From Mollicutes bacterium (lineage in GTDB: Bacteria > Bacillota_I > Bacilli_A > Izemoplasmatales > Izemoplasmataceae), in NCBI GenBank assembly GCA_003551005.1, contig PULR01000014.1:1-47467 (forward strand): DNA of 47,467 bases, in the 5' to 3' direction. Below are positions 7,416-15,411 of this stretch, piece after piece (positions within the stretch are counted from its first letter, which is position 1; every line of letters begins with the position of its first letter). The notes beneath the pieces were generated by a model. That model saw nothing but the letters and a program-made list of their open reading frames with translations. It made no database searches and was not told the origin of the DNA. Position numbers and translations under genes: made by a program.

Positions 7416-8534
7416 CATTCGCCCTTTCCCGGGCGGTGGTCCATGATATTGATAAAGCCGTGCCTTGATGGGGCCGTTGTAGAGGACGCGCGTCTTGTGG
7501 GCGCGTCCGAGGATTTTCTCGGCGCCGTGGAGGGCGCTGAGAATGAAAAACGAGGCGTGGTTCTCTTTGCGAAGCAGTCTCCCGAGGCCTTCGTGCGCGC
7601 GCCGGGCGGCCTCGATGCGGCCGCCGTAGGGCGGGTTGGTGATGATGACGGCATGCGGGGGAATGCGGAGCGTGTCATGGACATCCTGAATGGTGAACTG
7701 GATGTCCGCATCGACCCCGGCGGCCTCCGCGTTCGCCCGTGCGGCATGAATCGCGGCGTGGGAGACGTCCGAAGCCAGAAGCGGGCCCGGGGCGTTGTGG
7801 TCGATGGCTTTGAGCGCTTCGCGACGCCCCTTTTTAATGGTGTCCGCATCGACGAAAGGGAACTTTTCCAAATCGAATCGGCGATGCAGGCCCGGGGCGA
7901 TGTTGCGGGCGATCATCGCCGCTTCGATGGGAATCGTGCCCGACCCGCAGAACGGATCGAGGAAGGCGCGGTCCGGACTATAGAAACTCAGCTGCACGAG
8001 AGCTGCCGCGAGCGTCTCTTTCATCGGCGCATCAAGCGCGTGTTCACGGTAGCCGCGCTTGAATAGCCCCTCGCCCGAGGTATCCAGCCAGAGTTCTGCT
8101 TGGTCGGCTTCAAGGCTCACAAGCAACCGGTAGCGTTCTCCCTTTTCTTGCAAGGCGGAGACGCTGTGTCCTTCGAGCAGCCGGTCAACGAGCGCCTTCT
8201 TGGTGATGGACTGCAGGTCCCGCAGGCTGTGGAGCTGGCTTTTCTTTGAGCGCGCCTCGACCAGATAGCGCCCCTGCGGCGAAAGCCAGTGCTCCAAGGG
8301 CAGACTGTTAACCCACTCATATAAATCGTCGAACGTCTTGACCTCTCTGCCGGCCAGGACGATATATACGCGGTCGGCGCTACGCAGCCAGAGGTTCGCC
8401 TCAAACAGAGCCCTCACGTCACAATCAAAATACAGCTTGCCGTTCTCGCTGCGTTCAATCGTATGACCGAGCGCGATGAGTTCACGCTTCACAACGGCTT
8501 CAACGCCGAATGCGGCGGTGGCGACACAACGCAC
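7395..8534 (-). CDS. THUMP-domain class I SAM-dependent RNA methyltransferase (YpsC/RlmL-like)
   Basis: A 379-residue N2-guanine-type RNA methyltransferase. An N-terminal ferredoxin-like and THUMP region (about residues 1-160, with the family start RCVATAAFG) is followed by a Rossmann methyltransferase with FLDPFCGSGTIPIEAAMIA and the catalytic NPPYGGR. The long reading frame starts at 8672, but that would overlap the divergent sigma-factor gene. A GTG at 8534 with GAGGGG just upstream gives the start expected for this family. A promoter TTGAAA-18-TATCTT sits upstream. Relatives modify 23S rRNA; the exact target nucleotide cannot be told here. Confidence 0.88.
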   Translation of the reverse strand: MRCVATAAFGVEAVVKRELIALGHTIERSENGKLYFDCDVRALFEANLWLRSADRVYIVLAGREVKTFDDLYEWVNSLPLEHWLSPQGRYLVEARSKKSQLHSLRDLQSITKKALVDRLLEGHSVSALQEKGERYRLLVSLEADQAELWLDTSGEGLFKRGYREHALDAPMKETLAAALVQLSFYSPDRAFLDPFCGSGTIPIEAAMIARNIAPGLHRRFDLEKFPFVDADTIKKGRREALKAIDHNAPGPLLASDVSHAAIHAARANAEAAGVDADIQFTIQDVHDTLRIPPHAVIITNPPYGGRIEAARRAHEGLGRLLRKENHASFFILSALHGAEKILGRAHKTRVLYNGPIKARLYQYHGPPPGKGRMKKAGDR

Positions 8535-8564
8535 ATGAATCCCCTCGCTTTCTGTTCCTGTGTT

Positions 8565-8594
8565 AAGATAAAGGGGGTAGAGTTGATTTTTCAA
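8565..8594 (-). promoter_or_regulatory. Sigma-A promoter of the RNA methyltransferase gene
   Basis: Minus-strand TTGAAA (8589-8594), 18-base spacer, TATCTT (8565-8570). A perfect six-base inverted repeat, AGTTGA/TCAACT at 8581-8596, overlaps the -35 box and might be an operator. Confidence 0.6.
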
Positions 8595-8654
8595 CTGACT
8601 CCCAACAAAATACGCGTTTCGATTGTTTAAAGTATGGAAGCTGGGTGAGGGCCT

Positions 8655-9191
8655 ATGAATCGTCTCGACCAAGCGGTGCGTGCCTTCAAGAAAGGCGACG
8701 AGGCCGCATTCGACACAATATACGAACTGACGCGCAGCGATGTCTACTACACCGCGTTGCTAATCGTCAAGGACGAAAGTCTCGCTGAGGACATTCTGCA
8801 GGAAACATACCTCAAGATGGTCGACAACCTATCAACCTATCAGGAACGCGGCCGATTCAGGGCCTGGATAAGGACCATCGCCAAGCGACTCGCCATCAAC
8901 GCCTACCACCAGCAGCAACGGGACCTCTCGGTCGACGCCTCGCAGACCGGCGAGAATCTCTTCGGAGGCGTCGAAGACCAGGCCGAGGACAGACGTTATC
9001 TCGAAGAACTCTTCCAATCACTCGATGCAACCGAGCAGGAAATCGTCATCCGGCGGGCTGTCCTGCAAGAGAAACATCGAACCATCGCCAAGGAGCTCGA
9101 CCTGCCAATCGGCACCGTCACCTATAAATACAAGCGTTCACTTGAAAAACTGCGGGAAGCCGCCGCTGGAAAGGAGGGGGAGGAAACATGA
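8655..9191 (+). CDS. ECF-family RNA polymerase sigma factor
   Basis: A 178-residue ECF (group 4) sigma factor. Region 2 spans about residues 20-90, with the DESLAEDILQETYLKM segment and FRAWIRTIAKRLAINAY typical of the -10 recognition domain. Region 4 (about 115-170) has a helix-turn-helix around TIAKELDLPIGTVTYKYKRSLEKL. The stop overlaps the start of the next gene (ATGA), which encodes a membrane anti-sigma factor, the usual arrangement for an ECF pair. ECF genes are often self-regulated; AAC followed 17 bases later by CG (about 8593-8615) could be a self-recognised promoter, but this is weak. The inducing signal is presumably extracytoplasmic. Confidence 0.92.
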   Translation: MNRLDQAVRAFKKGDEAAFDTIYELTRSDVYYTALLIVKDESLAEDILQETYLKMVDNLSTYQERGRFRAWIRTIAKRLAINAYHQQQRDLSVDASQTGENLFGGVEDQAEDRRYLEELFQSLDATEQEIVIRRAVLQEKHRTIAKELDLPIGTVTYKYKRSLEKLREAAAGKEGEET

Positions 9192-9982
9192 GGAAAAGAT
9201 TGTTCGAACAGCAGCTGCGAAAGCATGCGGACCGCGCCACGCCGGATGTGCGCGAGGCCATCCGCAGCAACCCGAGATACCAAGCCCACATCGAAGCAAC
9301 CAGGGCTCAAAGGCGGAGCCTGCCCAGGCGACTGTTCGGCAGCCCGAAATTCGCCGTCGGCTCCATGCTGTTCGCCGTTGTGCTGCTCGTTGTCTTCCTC
9401 GCACCCTCGCCGGAAGAGGAGCGCGTGGCCGCCTCCGCCTACTTCGAGTTCAACCCGGCGATCCGCATCGACCTTGACGAGGATGACCGTTTCCTCGGCC
9501 AGGAAGGCATCAACGACGACGGGGAGGCCTTCCTCGATGAACTCGGTCCCCTCGAGGATGAATCGATTGAAGCGGTTATTGAAATCCTCCTCGACCATGC
9601 CGTCGAGACCGGTCGTCTGAGCGAGAAGAACCCTTACCTTCTCTATGACGTCACCGGCGAAGACGACGAACGTCTCGACGAGCTCTCCCGGCAGCTTGAA
9701 GAGCGGATTCCCGAGCACGTCGGCGATCGCATACCGGATTTCGCCATGATGCGGGGCAATCAACACGCCGCAAGCGATGAAGAACGTGAAGACGCCCGCC
9801 ACCACGGCATCGGCGTGATGCGCCTGCGTATGATTGAAACACTCAAGGACGCCGGTGCGGAACAAAGTTTCGAGGAACTCAAGGAACTATCCGTAGGCGA
9901 GCTCCGGAAGCTGCTTGAGGACCACGGAATCGATGAGCGTCCCGGGCCGCCCGGAGATATGCCGGGCGGTCATGGACCATAA
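9188..9982 (+). CDS. Membrane anti-sigma factor with RsgI-like autoproteolytic outer domain
   Basis: A 264-residue single-pass protein. A basic cytoplasmic segment (1-53) is followed by one membrane helix (about 54-72) and an acidic outer region. Residues 82-120 match the pattern of the RsgI middle domain: AYFEFNPAIRIDLDED then a GINDDGEAFLDEL stretch. The Asn89-Pro90 pair is where RsgI proteins are known to cut themselves. After that come helical charged segments and a Gly/Pro-rich tail. The cytoplasmic part does not look like the RsgI N-terminal domain that binds SigI, which fits the ECF partner encoded just upstream. Inference: it holds the ECF sigma factor at the membrane until the outer domain is cut or pulled. 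No zinc-binding anti-sigma motif (HxxxCxxC) is present. Confidence 0.78.
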   Translation: MRKRLFEQQLRKHADRATPDVREAIRSNPRYQAHIEATRAQRRSLPRRLFGSPKFAVGSMLFAVVLLVVFLAPSPEEERVAASAYFEFNPAIRIDLDEDDRFLGQEGINDDGEAFLDELGPLEDESIEAVIEILLDHAVETGRLSEKNPYLLYDVTGEDDERLDELSRQLEERIPEHVGDRIPDFAMMRGNQHAASDEEREDARHHGIGVMRLRMIETLKDAGAEQSFEELKELSVGELRKLLEDHGIDERPGPPGDMPGGHGP

Positions 9983-10011
9983 AAAAGGAAAGGTCCCTGC
10001 CACCCCTTCCC

Positions 10012-10042
10012 TGGACCCTCGCCTCTTCGGCGGGGGCCTTTT
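10012..10042 (+). terminator. Terminator after the ECF/anti-sigma operon
   Basis: A GC-rich stem (GGACCCTCGCC / GGCGGGGGCC with small mismatches) around a TCTTC loop, followed by TTTTCTTA. It lies just inside the end of the convergent SDR gene region. Confidence 0.7.
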
Positions 10043-10054
10043 CTTATGCGCCTG

Positions 10055-10903
10055 TCAGTTTTCCTTATCCCAGCGGACATCCAATGCCGCTTCCGTCGCT
10101 TCGAAGAGTCTTTCGACCTTTGCTTTGTCCCGCGCCTCTTCACTGTAGGGACGCGGCTGTGTACGGTAAAAATACGGCAACGCGCTCTGGGTGTCCTTTT
10201 CATAGACAAGGAAACTGTACGTGTAGACCACGCGCCCAGGGTCGATTGCCTTGCGCGTCGCGAAGCGCCAAAGCAGCCGCCAGCGCAGGGACGTCTCCTT
10301 CGAGCCGATGTCGGTCTTGACAAGGCCCGGATGAACGGCGAATGCACGCATGCCTTTGTTTTCACCGATGCGGTCGTCGAGGGCGATGGTGAACATCAGA
10401 TTGTAGAGTTTCGTGCGCGCGTATTGCTTGAGGGGGCGATAAATCCTGGACTCCGAAAAAGGCGTTTCCGGCATTTCCGCCTTGCGATGAAGCTCGCTGG
10501 TAGTCGAGATCACCCGGCCCCTGCGCTTGCGCAGCACAGGCAGCAACTCGAGCGAAAGCAGGGCGGGGGCGAGATGGTTGACTTGCATCTGCAGTTCATG
10601 CCCGTCCTCTGTGTAGCGCTTCTTTCCCACAAAGACGGCGGCGGTATGGATCACAGCGTCAAGTCCGTCTTCGTAATCGCTTTTGAGCCTCTCTGCGAGG
10701 GAATGAACGTCGGCGAAGGATGCAAAATCGGCGACATGCGTCGTCAGCTTGCCGGGTCCCGCGGAAGACAGTTCCTGCTTGAATGCATCAAGCCGTTTCC
10801 GATTGCGGCCGGTGGCGATCACGTGCTCGCCGCGGTTGAAGAAATAGCGGACGAGCGCCCCGCCGATGCCTCCCGTGGCGCCGCTGATCAAAATCCGTTT
10901 CAT
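10055..10903 (-). CDS. SDR-family oxidoreductase (retinol dehydrogenase-like)
   Basis: A 282-residue short-chain dehydrogenase with SGATGGIGGALVRYF at the N-terminus (cofactor TGxxxGxG form), Ser in VISTTSELH and the catalytic Tyr-Lys in YARTKLYN. The longer C-terminal part after VHPGLVKTDI is like the RDH/WW-domain oxidoreductase group. GGAGGGAAGGCC precedes the ATG. The gene lies 12 bases after a 30-codon membrane-protein gene and downstream of tRNA-Thr, so all three may share a transcript. The substrate is unknown. Confidence 0.85.
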   Translation of the reverse strand: MKRILISGATGGIGGALVRYFFNRGEHVIATGRNRKRLDAFKQELSSAGPGKLTTHVADFASFADVHSLAERLKSDYEDGLDAVIHTAAVFVGKKRYTEDGHELQMQVNHLAPALLSLELLPVLRKRRGRVISTTSELHRKAEMPETPFSESRIYRPLKQYARTKLYNLMFTIALDDRIGENKGMRAFAVHPGLVKTDIGSKETSLRWRLLWRFATRKAIDPGRVVYTYSFLVYEKDTQSALPYFYRTQPRPYSEEARDKAKVERLFEATEAALDVRWDKEN

Positions 10904-10915
10904 GGCCTTCCCTCC

Positions 10916-11008
10916 TCAGGCGGTCAGATAGGCTAAAAGCACGACGAACAGCACGACGAACAGTAGTGCGAAGAGTATTTTCTTGATCAAGGCATACTTC
11001 TCGAGCAT
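10916..11008 (-). CDS. Small single-pass membrane protein (30 residues)
   Basis: A 30-codon gene read from the ATG at 11008, with a strong GGGAGG seven bases upstream. The product starts MLEKYALIKKI and then consists of one uninterrupted hydrophobic helix ending YLTA. The strong ribosome site, charged start and clean membrane helix support a real gene despite its size. It sits between tRNA-Thr and an SDR gene on the same strand. I do not recognise a family. The longer frame reaching to 11110 runs into the tRNA and is not used. Confidence 0.65.
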   Translation of the reverse strand: MLEKYALIKKILFALLFVVLFVVLLAYLTA

Positions 11009-11065
11009 CGAGCGTCCTCCCGGAAAGAAAAAGGCTTGCTGAACACAAGCCGGAATTTGCGAAGA

Positions 11066-11142
11066 TGGTGCCGCTTGCTGGACTCGAACCAGCAACCTCT
11101 TCCTTACCATGGAATTGCTCTACCTGTTGGAGCTAAAGCGGC
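11066..11142 (-). tRNA. tRNA-Thr (anticodon GGT)
   Basis: A full cloverleaf is readable on the minus strand: acceptor GCCGCTT/AAGCGGC, D stem GCTC/GAGC, anticodon loop ATGGTAA with anticodon GGT after the invariant T33, T arm GCTGG-TTCGAGT-CCAGC, discriminator A and an encoded CCA. The outermost anticodon-stem pair (27-43) is A against G, a mismatch. It should read ACC and ACU. Confidence 0.93.
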
Positions 11143-11173
11143 ACATTGCTTTTCCGAACTGTATTCTACCATG

Positions 11174-11203
11174 AAAGTCCCCGCATGAAAAGGGGGACTT
11201 TCA
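11174..11203 (-). repeat. Inverted repeat after the Rieske gene (terminator-like, no clear T-run)
   Basis: GAAAGTCCCC and GGGGACTTTC form a ten-base stem just after the Rieske stop codon. On the minus strand it is not followed by a T-run, so it may be a weak terminator or an mRNA end-protecting hairpin. Confidence 0.5.
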
Positions 11204-11527
11204 CAACTTGACGTAGACTTTGCCGTCCTCGATGACGGTCTCGATCGGTTGGGCGTGTTTCGTCGGCATCGGCAGCGGACCGATCTTGGCCCGTTCGACA
11301 ACCTCGCCGGTCCGTAGATTGAAACGGGCGCCATGTTTTTTGCAGCGGATGACGCCGTCCGCATACTCTCCTTTGAACAAGGAGGCCTTGAGATGGGGGC
11401 AGCGATCATCCAACGCGAAAACCTCTTCGTTATCCGCTAGCAGCAGGATTGGTTTCTCGCCGATGTGGACCAGCATCCGTTTCTCTTTTTTCAGCTTCTC
11501 AAGCTTCGCGACGTAATGTCTCGACAT
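11201..11527 (-). CDS. Stand-alone Rieske [2Fe-2S] ferredoxin-like protein
   Basis: A 108-residue soluble Rieske domain. The two cluster motifs are intact: Cys43-Pro-His45 and Cys62-Lys-Lys-His65, giving two Cys and two His ligands. I chose the ATG at 11527, which has GGGAGGGG seven bases upstream; the longer frame extends through the promoter. Proteins like this serve as small ferredoxins, often NirD- or dioxygenase-ferredoxin-like, passing one electron. No oxygenase or reductase partner is next to it. Its own promoter (TTTACT-18-TATACT) suggests it is made alone. Confidence 0.85.
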   Translation of the reverse strand: MSRHYVAKLEKLKKEKRMLVHIGEKPILLLADNEEVFALDDRCPHLKASLFKGEYADGVIRCKKHGARFNLRTGEVVERAKIGPLPMPTKHAQPIETVIEDGKVYVKL

Positions 11528-11566
11528 GATTACCCCTCCCTGTTCAATTACCTCTGCTTCAATTTC

Positions 11567-11596
11567 AGTATACCACCACCTCACACCAAAAGTAAA
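11567..11596 (-). promoter_or_regulatory. Sigma-A promoter of the Rieske gene
   Basis: Minus-strand TTTACT (11591-11596), 18-base spacer, TATACT (11567-11572), about 40 bases before the ATG. Confidence 0.65.
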
Positions 11597-11606
11597 CGTC
11601 CCGACC

Positions 11607-11634
11607 TTGCAAAACCAGCCTCAGTTGGTATAAT
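11607..11634 (+). promoter_or_regulatory. Sigma-A promoter of the nucleoside kinase gene
   Basis: TTGCAA (11607-11612), 16-base spacer, perfect TATAAT (11629-11634), 44 bases before the ATG at 11678. It is divergent from the Rieske promoter. Confidence 0.75.
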
Positions 11635-11677
11635 ATCCCTTACCGAGCCCCATCACGAACAAGGAAGGAGCCTATCT

Positions 11678-13318
11678 ATGTTCACGCTCACCATCGAAGG
11701 CGTCGAGAAGACTTTTGATAGCAAGGTCCGCCTCATCGACCTGATCGACGACCCCGAACAACGCTACTACATCGCCCTCGTCAACAACCGCATGCGCGAA
11801 CTGTACTACGAGATCGACTACGACGCCACCGTCGAATTCCTCGACTCCCGCCACCCCGAAGCGGTCTTCACCTATGAGGCAAGCCTGCGCTATCTCGTCG
11901 CCATGGCCTTTCACAACCTCTTCCCGCATTATGAGTTCAAGTTCAACTACAGCATCTCCCGCAGTGTGTTCTGCCATATCCTGAACCTCGAGCACCAAAG
12001 CGACATGGGCGATGTCCTCGACGCCCTGCGCCAGGAAATGGAACGGCTCGTCGAAAGCGACCTCCCCATCTACCGCCGCGAGATGAGCAAGGATGAGGCC
12101 GTCGCCTTCTATAAGAAGCACGGCTACGACGACAAGCTCGATGTCATCCAGTACCGGCCCGAGGACACCGTCCACTTCTACGAGTGCGACGGCTACCTCA
12201 ACTACATGTACAACCTCATGGTTCCCTCGACCGGCTATCTCAGCGAGTACCTCCTCCGCGCCTACCCGCCCGGATTTCTGATTCAATACCCAAGAGCCGA
12301 GACGAACGGGGAGATCCCGCCCTTCGAGGACGCGCCGACCTATGGACGGACACTCCGGAACGCCAACCGCTGGGCCGAACTCATCGACGCCAACACCATC
12401 GCCAAGATGAACCGTCACGCCGAAAGCAGGCAGATCGTCGAGTTCGTGCAGATGAATGAGGCCAAGCACAACCAGATGCTCAGCGAGATCGGCGACATCC
12501 TGGAGAAACACAACGATGAAATCCGCCTCATCGCCATCGCCGGACCCTCTTCAAGCGGGAAGACGACCTTCTCCAACCGCCTGCGCGTCGAACTGATGAC
12601 CCGCGGCCTGCGACCGGTGATGATCTCGCTTGATGATTACTACCTCGACCGCGACCAGATCCAGCCCGATGAAAACGGCGAGATCGACCTCGAACACATC
12701 AACACGCTCGATATCGACCTCTTCAACCAGAACATGCTCGATCTGATCCAGGGCAAAGAGGTCGACATCCCCAAGTTCGATTTCATGACCAAGACCCGCA
12801 GCGGTTATCGGAAACTGCGCATCACCGAAGAGGAGCCGATCATCATCGAAGGCATCCACGCCCTCAACGAAACCCTGACGTCACTGATTCCCCAGCACCA
12901 GAAATTCAAGATCTTCATCAGTCCGCAGCTGCAGCTGAACATCGACTACCACAACCCGATCAACATCACCAACCTCAGATTGCTGCGGCGCATCGTGCGC
13001 GACCGGAAATTCCGCAACGCACCGGCCTCGAAGACCATCGGCATGTGGGGGTCGGTCCGCCGCGGGGAGTTCCGTTGGATCTATCCGCATCAGGAAGGCG
13101 CCGACTACATCTTCAACTCCAGTCTGGCCTATGAGCTCGGCGTCATGAAAAAACATGCGCTCGACACCCTGATGGAGATCCCCCGCGAGAGCGAGCACTT
13201 CATCACCGCCAACCGACTCATCAAGTTCCTCAAATACTTCAAGGACGTCGAGGACCATCACGTCCCCAACAACTCGCTGCTGAGGGAATTCATCGGCGGC
13301 AGTTGCTTCGATGATTGA
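11678..13318 (+). CDS. TGS-like / uridine kinase-family nucleoside kinase
   Basis: A 546-residue protein of the two-part family with a threonyl-tRNA-synthetase-like N-terminal half (TGS-type strand pattern FTLTIEGVEKTF, then a second domain) and a uridine kinase/phosphoribulokinase C-terminal half. The P-loop GPSSSGKTTFSNRL lies near residue 288, followed by MISLDDYYLDR, the substrate-side aspartates of uridine kinases. The start at 11678 has GGAAGGAG eight bases upstream; the open frame begins earlier but runs through the promoter. The likely role is phosphorylation of a nucleoside, but the substrate of this family is poorly defined. It is a one-gene transcript with its own promoter and terminator. 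Confidence 0.85.
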   Translation: MFTLTIEGVEKTFDSKVRLIDLIDDPEQRYYIALVNNRMRELYYEIDYDATVEFLDSRHPEAVFTYEASLRYLVAMAFHNLFPHYEFKFNYSISRSVFCHILNLEHQSDMGDVLDALRQEMERLVESDLPIYRREMSKDEAVAFYKKHGYDDKLDVIQYRPEDTVHFYECDGYLNYMYNLMVPSTGYLSEYLLRAYPPGFLIQYPRAETNGEIPPFEDAPTYGRTLRNANRWAELIDANTIAKMNRHAESRQIVEFVQMNEAKHNQMLSEIGDILEKHNDEIRLIAIAGPSSSGKTTFSNRLRVELMTRGLRPVMISLDDYYLDRDQIQPDENGEIDLEHINTLDIDLFNQNMLDLIQGKEVDIPKFDFMTKTRSGYRKLRITEEEPIIIEGIHALNETLTSLIPQHQKFKIFISPQLQLNIDYHNPINITNLRLLRRIVRDRKFRNAPASKTIGMWGSVRRGEFRWIYPHQEGADYIFNSSLAYELGVMKKHALDTLMEIPRESEHFITANRLIKFLKYFKDVEDHHVPNNSLLREFIGGSCFDD

Positions 13319-13326
13319 CGGATCAG

Positions 13327-13376
13327 AAAAAAAGCCCCGCGCGACCTCCCGATGAGAAGAGTGCGCGGGGCTTTTC
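13327..13376. terminator. Bidirectional terminator between nucleoside kinase and GNAT genes
   Basis: The stem AGCCCCGCGC / GCGCGGGGCT (13333-13342 with 13363-13372) has TTTTC on the plus side and an A7 run on the other, so it can serve both convergent transcripts. Confidence 0.88.
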
Positions 13377-13843
13377 TATAGCGGCTTGATCAGGATCAGA
13401 CACGGGTTGTGCTCATCCCAGAGGGTCTTGAACGTCTCGAGCGGATAAAAGCCCATCGCCCGGTAGAACGCGCGAGTCTCCCCATAATGCCTAGAGGGGT
13501 GCGACGAGCACAGGGTCTTGACCTTCAGAAGCTTCACTCCTTCGGCGCTGAGCTCGCGCTCTGCTTTCTTCAGAAGCGCCCGGCCGACGCCCTTGCGCTG
13601 ATGTTCAAGCGGAACGCCCATCAGGTGGATCTCGGCTGAATGCTCGTTGTGCTGCTTGATGGTGAGCAGGCCTGCAAAATCGCCAGACAAATCCGCCCGG
13701 AAGAAACGTAGGAATGCCGCCTCCTCGACGTAGGCCTTCCGGGATTCGGCGATACCGAACCAGGACTTCAAACCTTCAAGCATCCTCCTCGTCAAGCGGC
13801 GACGTTCCTCGACGTCGGTGACGGGGGAGATCTCTGGCTTCAT
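13376..13843 (-). CDS. GNAT-family N-acetyltransferase
   Basis: A 155-residue acetyltransferase. The acetyl-CoA-binding motif A is clear: [26 protein letters not shown], with the Q/R-x-x-G-x-G/A form QRKGVG near residue 82. The C-terminal part [15 protein letters not shown] is the usual GNAT ending strand. It overlaps msrB by four bases and is the last gene of the mnmM operon. The acceptor is unknown. Confidence 0.88.
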   Translation of the reverse strand: MKPEISPVTDVEERRRLTRRMLEGLKSWFGIAESRKAYVEEAAFLRFFRADLSGDFAGLLTIKQHNEHSAEIHLMGVPLEHQRKGVGRALLKKAERELSAEGVKLLKVKTLCSSHPSRHYGETRAFYRAMGFYPLETFKTLWDEHNPCLILIKPL

Positions 13844-14268
13844 TTGAAATACTTCACATATTCGCCGTAACCTTCGGCCTCGAGATTCTCAAAGGGGATG
13901 AAGCGCAGCGCGGCGGAATTGATGCAATAGCGCAGCCCGCCCGCCTCGCGGGGGCCGTCGTCGAAGACATGCCCCAGATGCGAATCCGCTTGTTTGCTGC
14001 GGACTTCCGTGCGGCGCATGCCATGTGAATCATCAAAGCGTTCTTCAATCCCGCCGATCGGTGCGGTGAAGCTCGGCCAGCCGCACCCGGCGTCGTATTG
14101 CTCGCGGCTCGTGAACAGCGGTTCGCCGCTGACAATGTCCACATAGAGACCTTCACGGGTGTTGTTGTAGTATTCGTTGTCAAAAGGCGGCTCGGTCGCC
14201 CCTTCCTGCGTCACCGCGTATTGTCTTTTGCTCAGGCGCTTCTTCAGCGCGTCGTGATCTTTTTTCAC
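13840..14268 (-). CDS. msrB: Peptide-methionine (R)-S-oxide reductase
   Basis: A 142-residue MsrB that reduces the R form of methionine sulfoxide in proteins, repairing oxidative damage. The family blocks are present: GCGWPSF (61-67), then [21 protein letters not shown] and the catalytic Cys115 in [11 protein letters not shown]. Cys62 is the only other cysteine, and the two CxxC pairs that bind zinc in some MsrB proteins are absent, so this is the zinc-free type. Read from the ATG at 14268, 12 bases after the membrane-protein gene. Confidence 0.95.
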   Translation of the reverse strand: MKKDHDALKKRLSKRQYAVTQEGATEPPFDNEYYNNTREGLYVDIVSGEPLFTSREQYDAGCGWPSFTAPIGGIEERFDDSHGMRRTEVRSKQADSHLGHVFDDGPREAGGLRYCINSAALRFIPFENLEAEGYGEYVKYFK

Positions 14269-14280
14269 ATCAGACCCTCC

Positions 14281-14802
14281 TCAGCGGATATCGACATCGA
14301 TGTCGTCCTCGTCGTCTTCCTTATTGACGAAAGCGAAGAACGACGTCCGGAAGTATTGCGTCCCGCGGCGGATGACAATCCGGTTGCGGGGGAAGAACAG
14401 GATGTTGATGATGGAGATGAGCAGGAACAAGAGCCATCCCGGATGCCAAAGTCCCTGGGTGAGACCCAGGACGATGTAGAGGATGGTGATTCCGAGCGTC
14501 GTGAGCTTCCGACCGTTGAGCTGTCCGTTGAACAAAAGGTCGGCGAGCGGGATGAGGAAGAAAACGACCCATCCCGGGTGGGCGAGATTAAACCCGAACG
14601 CGAGCCACAAAAAGAGGGTCAGGCTGATCAGAGGCGTCAATTGATAAAGCCGACGCAGTGGGTTGCTCGAGATCAGCACCCAGGAGATCGGGATAAGCAG
14701 AAAGAAAGTCATGCCCAGCGCCCAGCTATCCAGCACGAACCCGCTGAACAGGAACAGCAGCAAACTCACAAGCGGTGTGACCGCAACAAAACGCTCCTTC
14801 AT
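14281..14802 (-). CDS. Polytopic membrane protein with HPGW repeats
   Basis: A 173-residue membrane protein with about six hydrophobic segments and a short acidic tail (EDDEDDIDVD). Two related units are visible, LAHPGWVVFFLIPLADLLF (about 73-91) and LWHPGWLLFLLISIINILF (about 118-136), which suggests an internal duplication. The family is not recognised. It overlaps mnmM by four bases and precedes msrB, so it belongs to this four-gene operon. No catalytic motif is evident. Confidence 0.75.
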   Translation of the reverse strand: MKERFVAVTPLVSLLLFLFSGFVLDSWALGMTFFLLIPISWVLISSNPLRRLYQLTPLISLTLFLWLAFGFNLAHPGWVVFFLIPLADLLFNGQLNGRKLTTLGITILYIVLGLTQGLWHPGWLLFLLISIINILFFPRNRIVIRRGTQYFRTSFFAFVNKEDDEDDIDVDIR

Positions 14803-15353
14803 GCGTCTTTCGCTCCTTTCTTTTCGACCAGCATCGTGTAGGGGGCTTTCTTCTTGTTCAAGGGAAGATATTTGAACACGTTGAAACGCGACCCATCCAG
14901 CTCGGCAAGCAGCTTTTCGACCGCCTGCGCCTCGCGTTCGCCTTCTTCATGTCCGGGGTAGAGCGTCACCGAGAGGACCCCGCGCACCACGAGAATCTCC
15001 AATACATTCCGCAGGGCTTCCACGCTGGTCTCTGCCTTCGTGGTCACGGTCGAGGTCGACCCGGGCAGATAGCCGAGGTTGAACACCGCGGCCTTGATGG
15101 GCTCGGCCACATAAAGCGGGATGTTGACATGCGAATCGCGGATGAAGGTGACATTCGCAAGCCCTGCTGCTTCTATTCGTCCTTGAGCGGCTTCGAGCGC
15201 TTCGCGCTGAATGTCGAAGGCGAACACACGCGCCGCTTTCCGGGCGAGGAAAAGCGTGTCGTGGCCATTCCCCGCTGTCGCGTCGACGACCGTGTCGCCG
15301 GACTCGATGCGGCGGGCCAGCTGGTTGTGCGCAAACGCAATCGGACCATCCAT
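14799..15353 (-). CDS. mnmM: tRNA (mnm5s2U34) methyltransferase MnmM (YtqB)
   Basis: A 184-residue class I methyltransferase of the rRNA_methylase/YtqB type. The SAM motif is DATAGNGHDTLFLA (about 24-37), the acidic end of strand 2 is in VFAFDIQ, and FNLGYLPG takes the place of the NPPY-type motif. In Gram-positive bacteria YtqB has been shown to be MnmM, which methylates the nm5 group on U34 of certain tRNAs. It starts at the ATG at 15353 with GGGGGTGG upstream and heads a four-gene operon (mnmM, membrane protein, msrB, GNAT). Confidence 0.87.
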   Translation of the reverse strand: MDGPIAFAHNQLARRIESGDTVVDATAGNGHDTLFLARKAARVFAFDIQREALEAAQGRIEAAGLANVTFIRDSHVNIPLYVAEPIKAAVFNLGYLPGSTSTVTTKAETSVEALRNVLEILVVRGVLSVTLYPGHEEGEREAQAVEKLLAELDGSRFNVFKYLPLNKKKAPYTMLVEKKGAKDA

Positions 15354-15372
15354 CGGATTCCACCCCCTTTTT

Positions 15373-15381
15373 ATTCTACCA
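15373..15381 (-). promoter_or_regulatory. Extended -10 promoter of the mnmM operon
   Basis: Minus-strand TGGTAGAAT (TGn followed by TAGAAT at 15373-15378), 20 bases before the mnmM ATG. The -35 region is weak, as expected of an extended -10 promoter. Confidence 0.55.
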
Positions 15382-15411
15382 GATGCCTGCCCCTAGGGAA
15401 AGCAGGAGTGC

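Noticed and set aside
7395-8672. The longer frame of the RNA methyltransferase starting at 8672.
   Set aside because: It would overlap the start of the divergent sigma-factor gene and adds 46 residues not found in the family; GTG at 8534 has a ribosome site.
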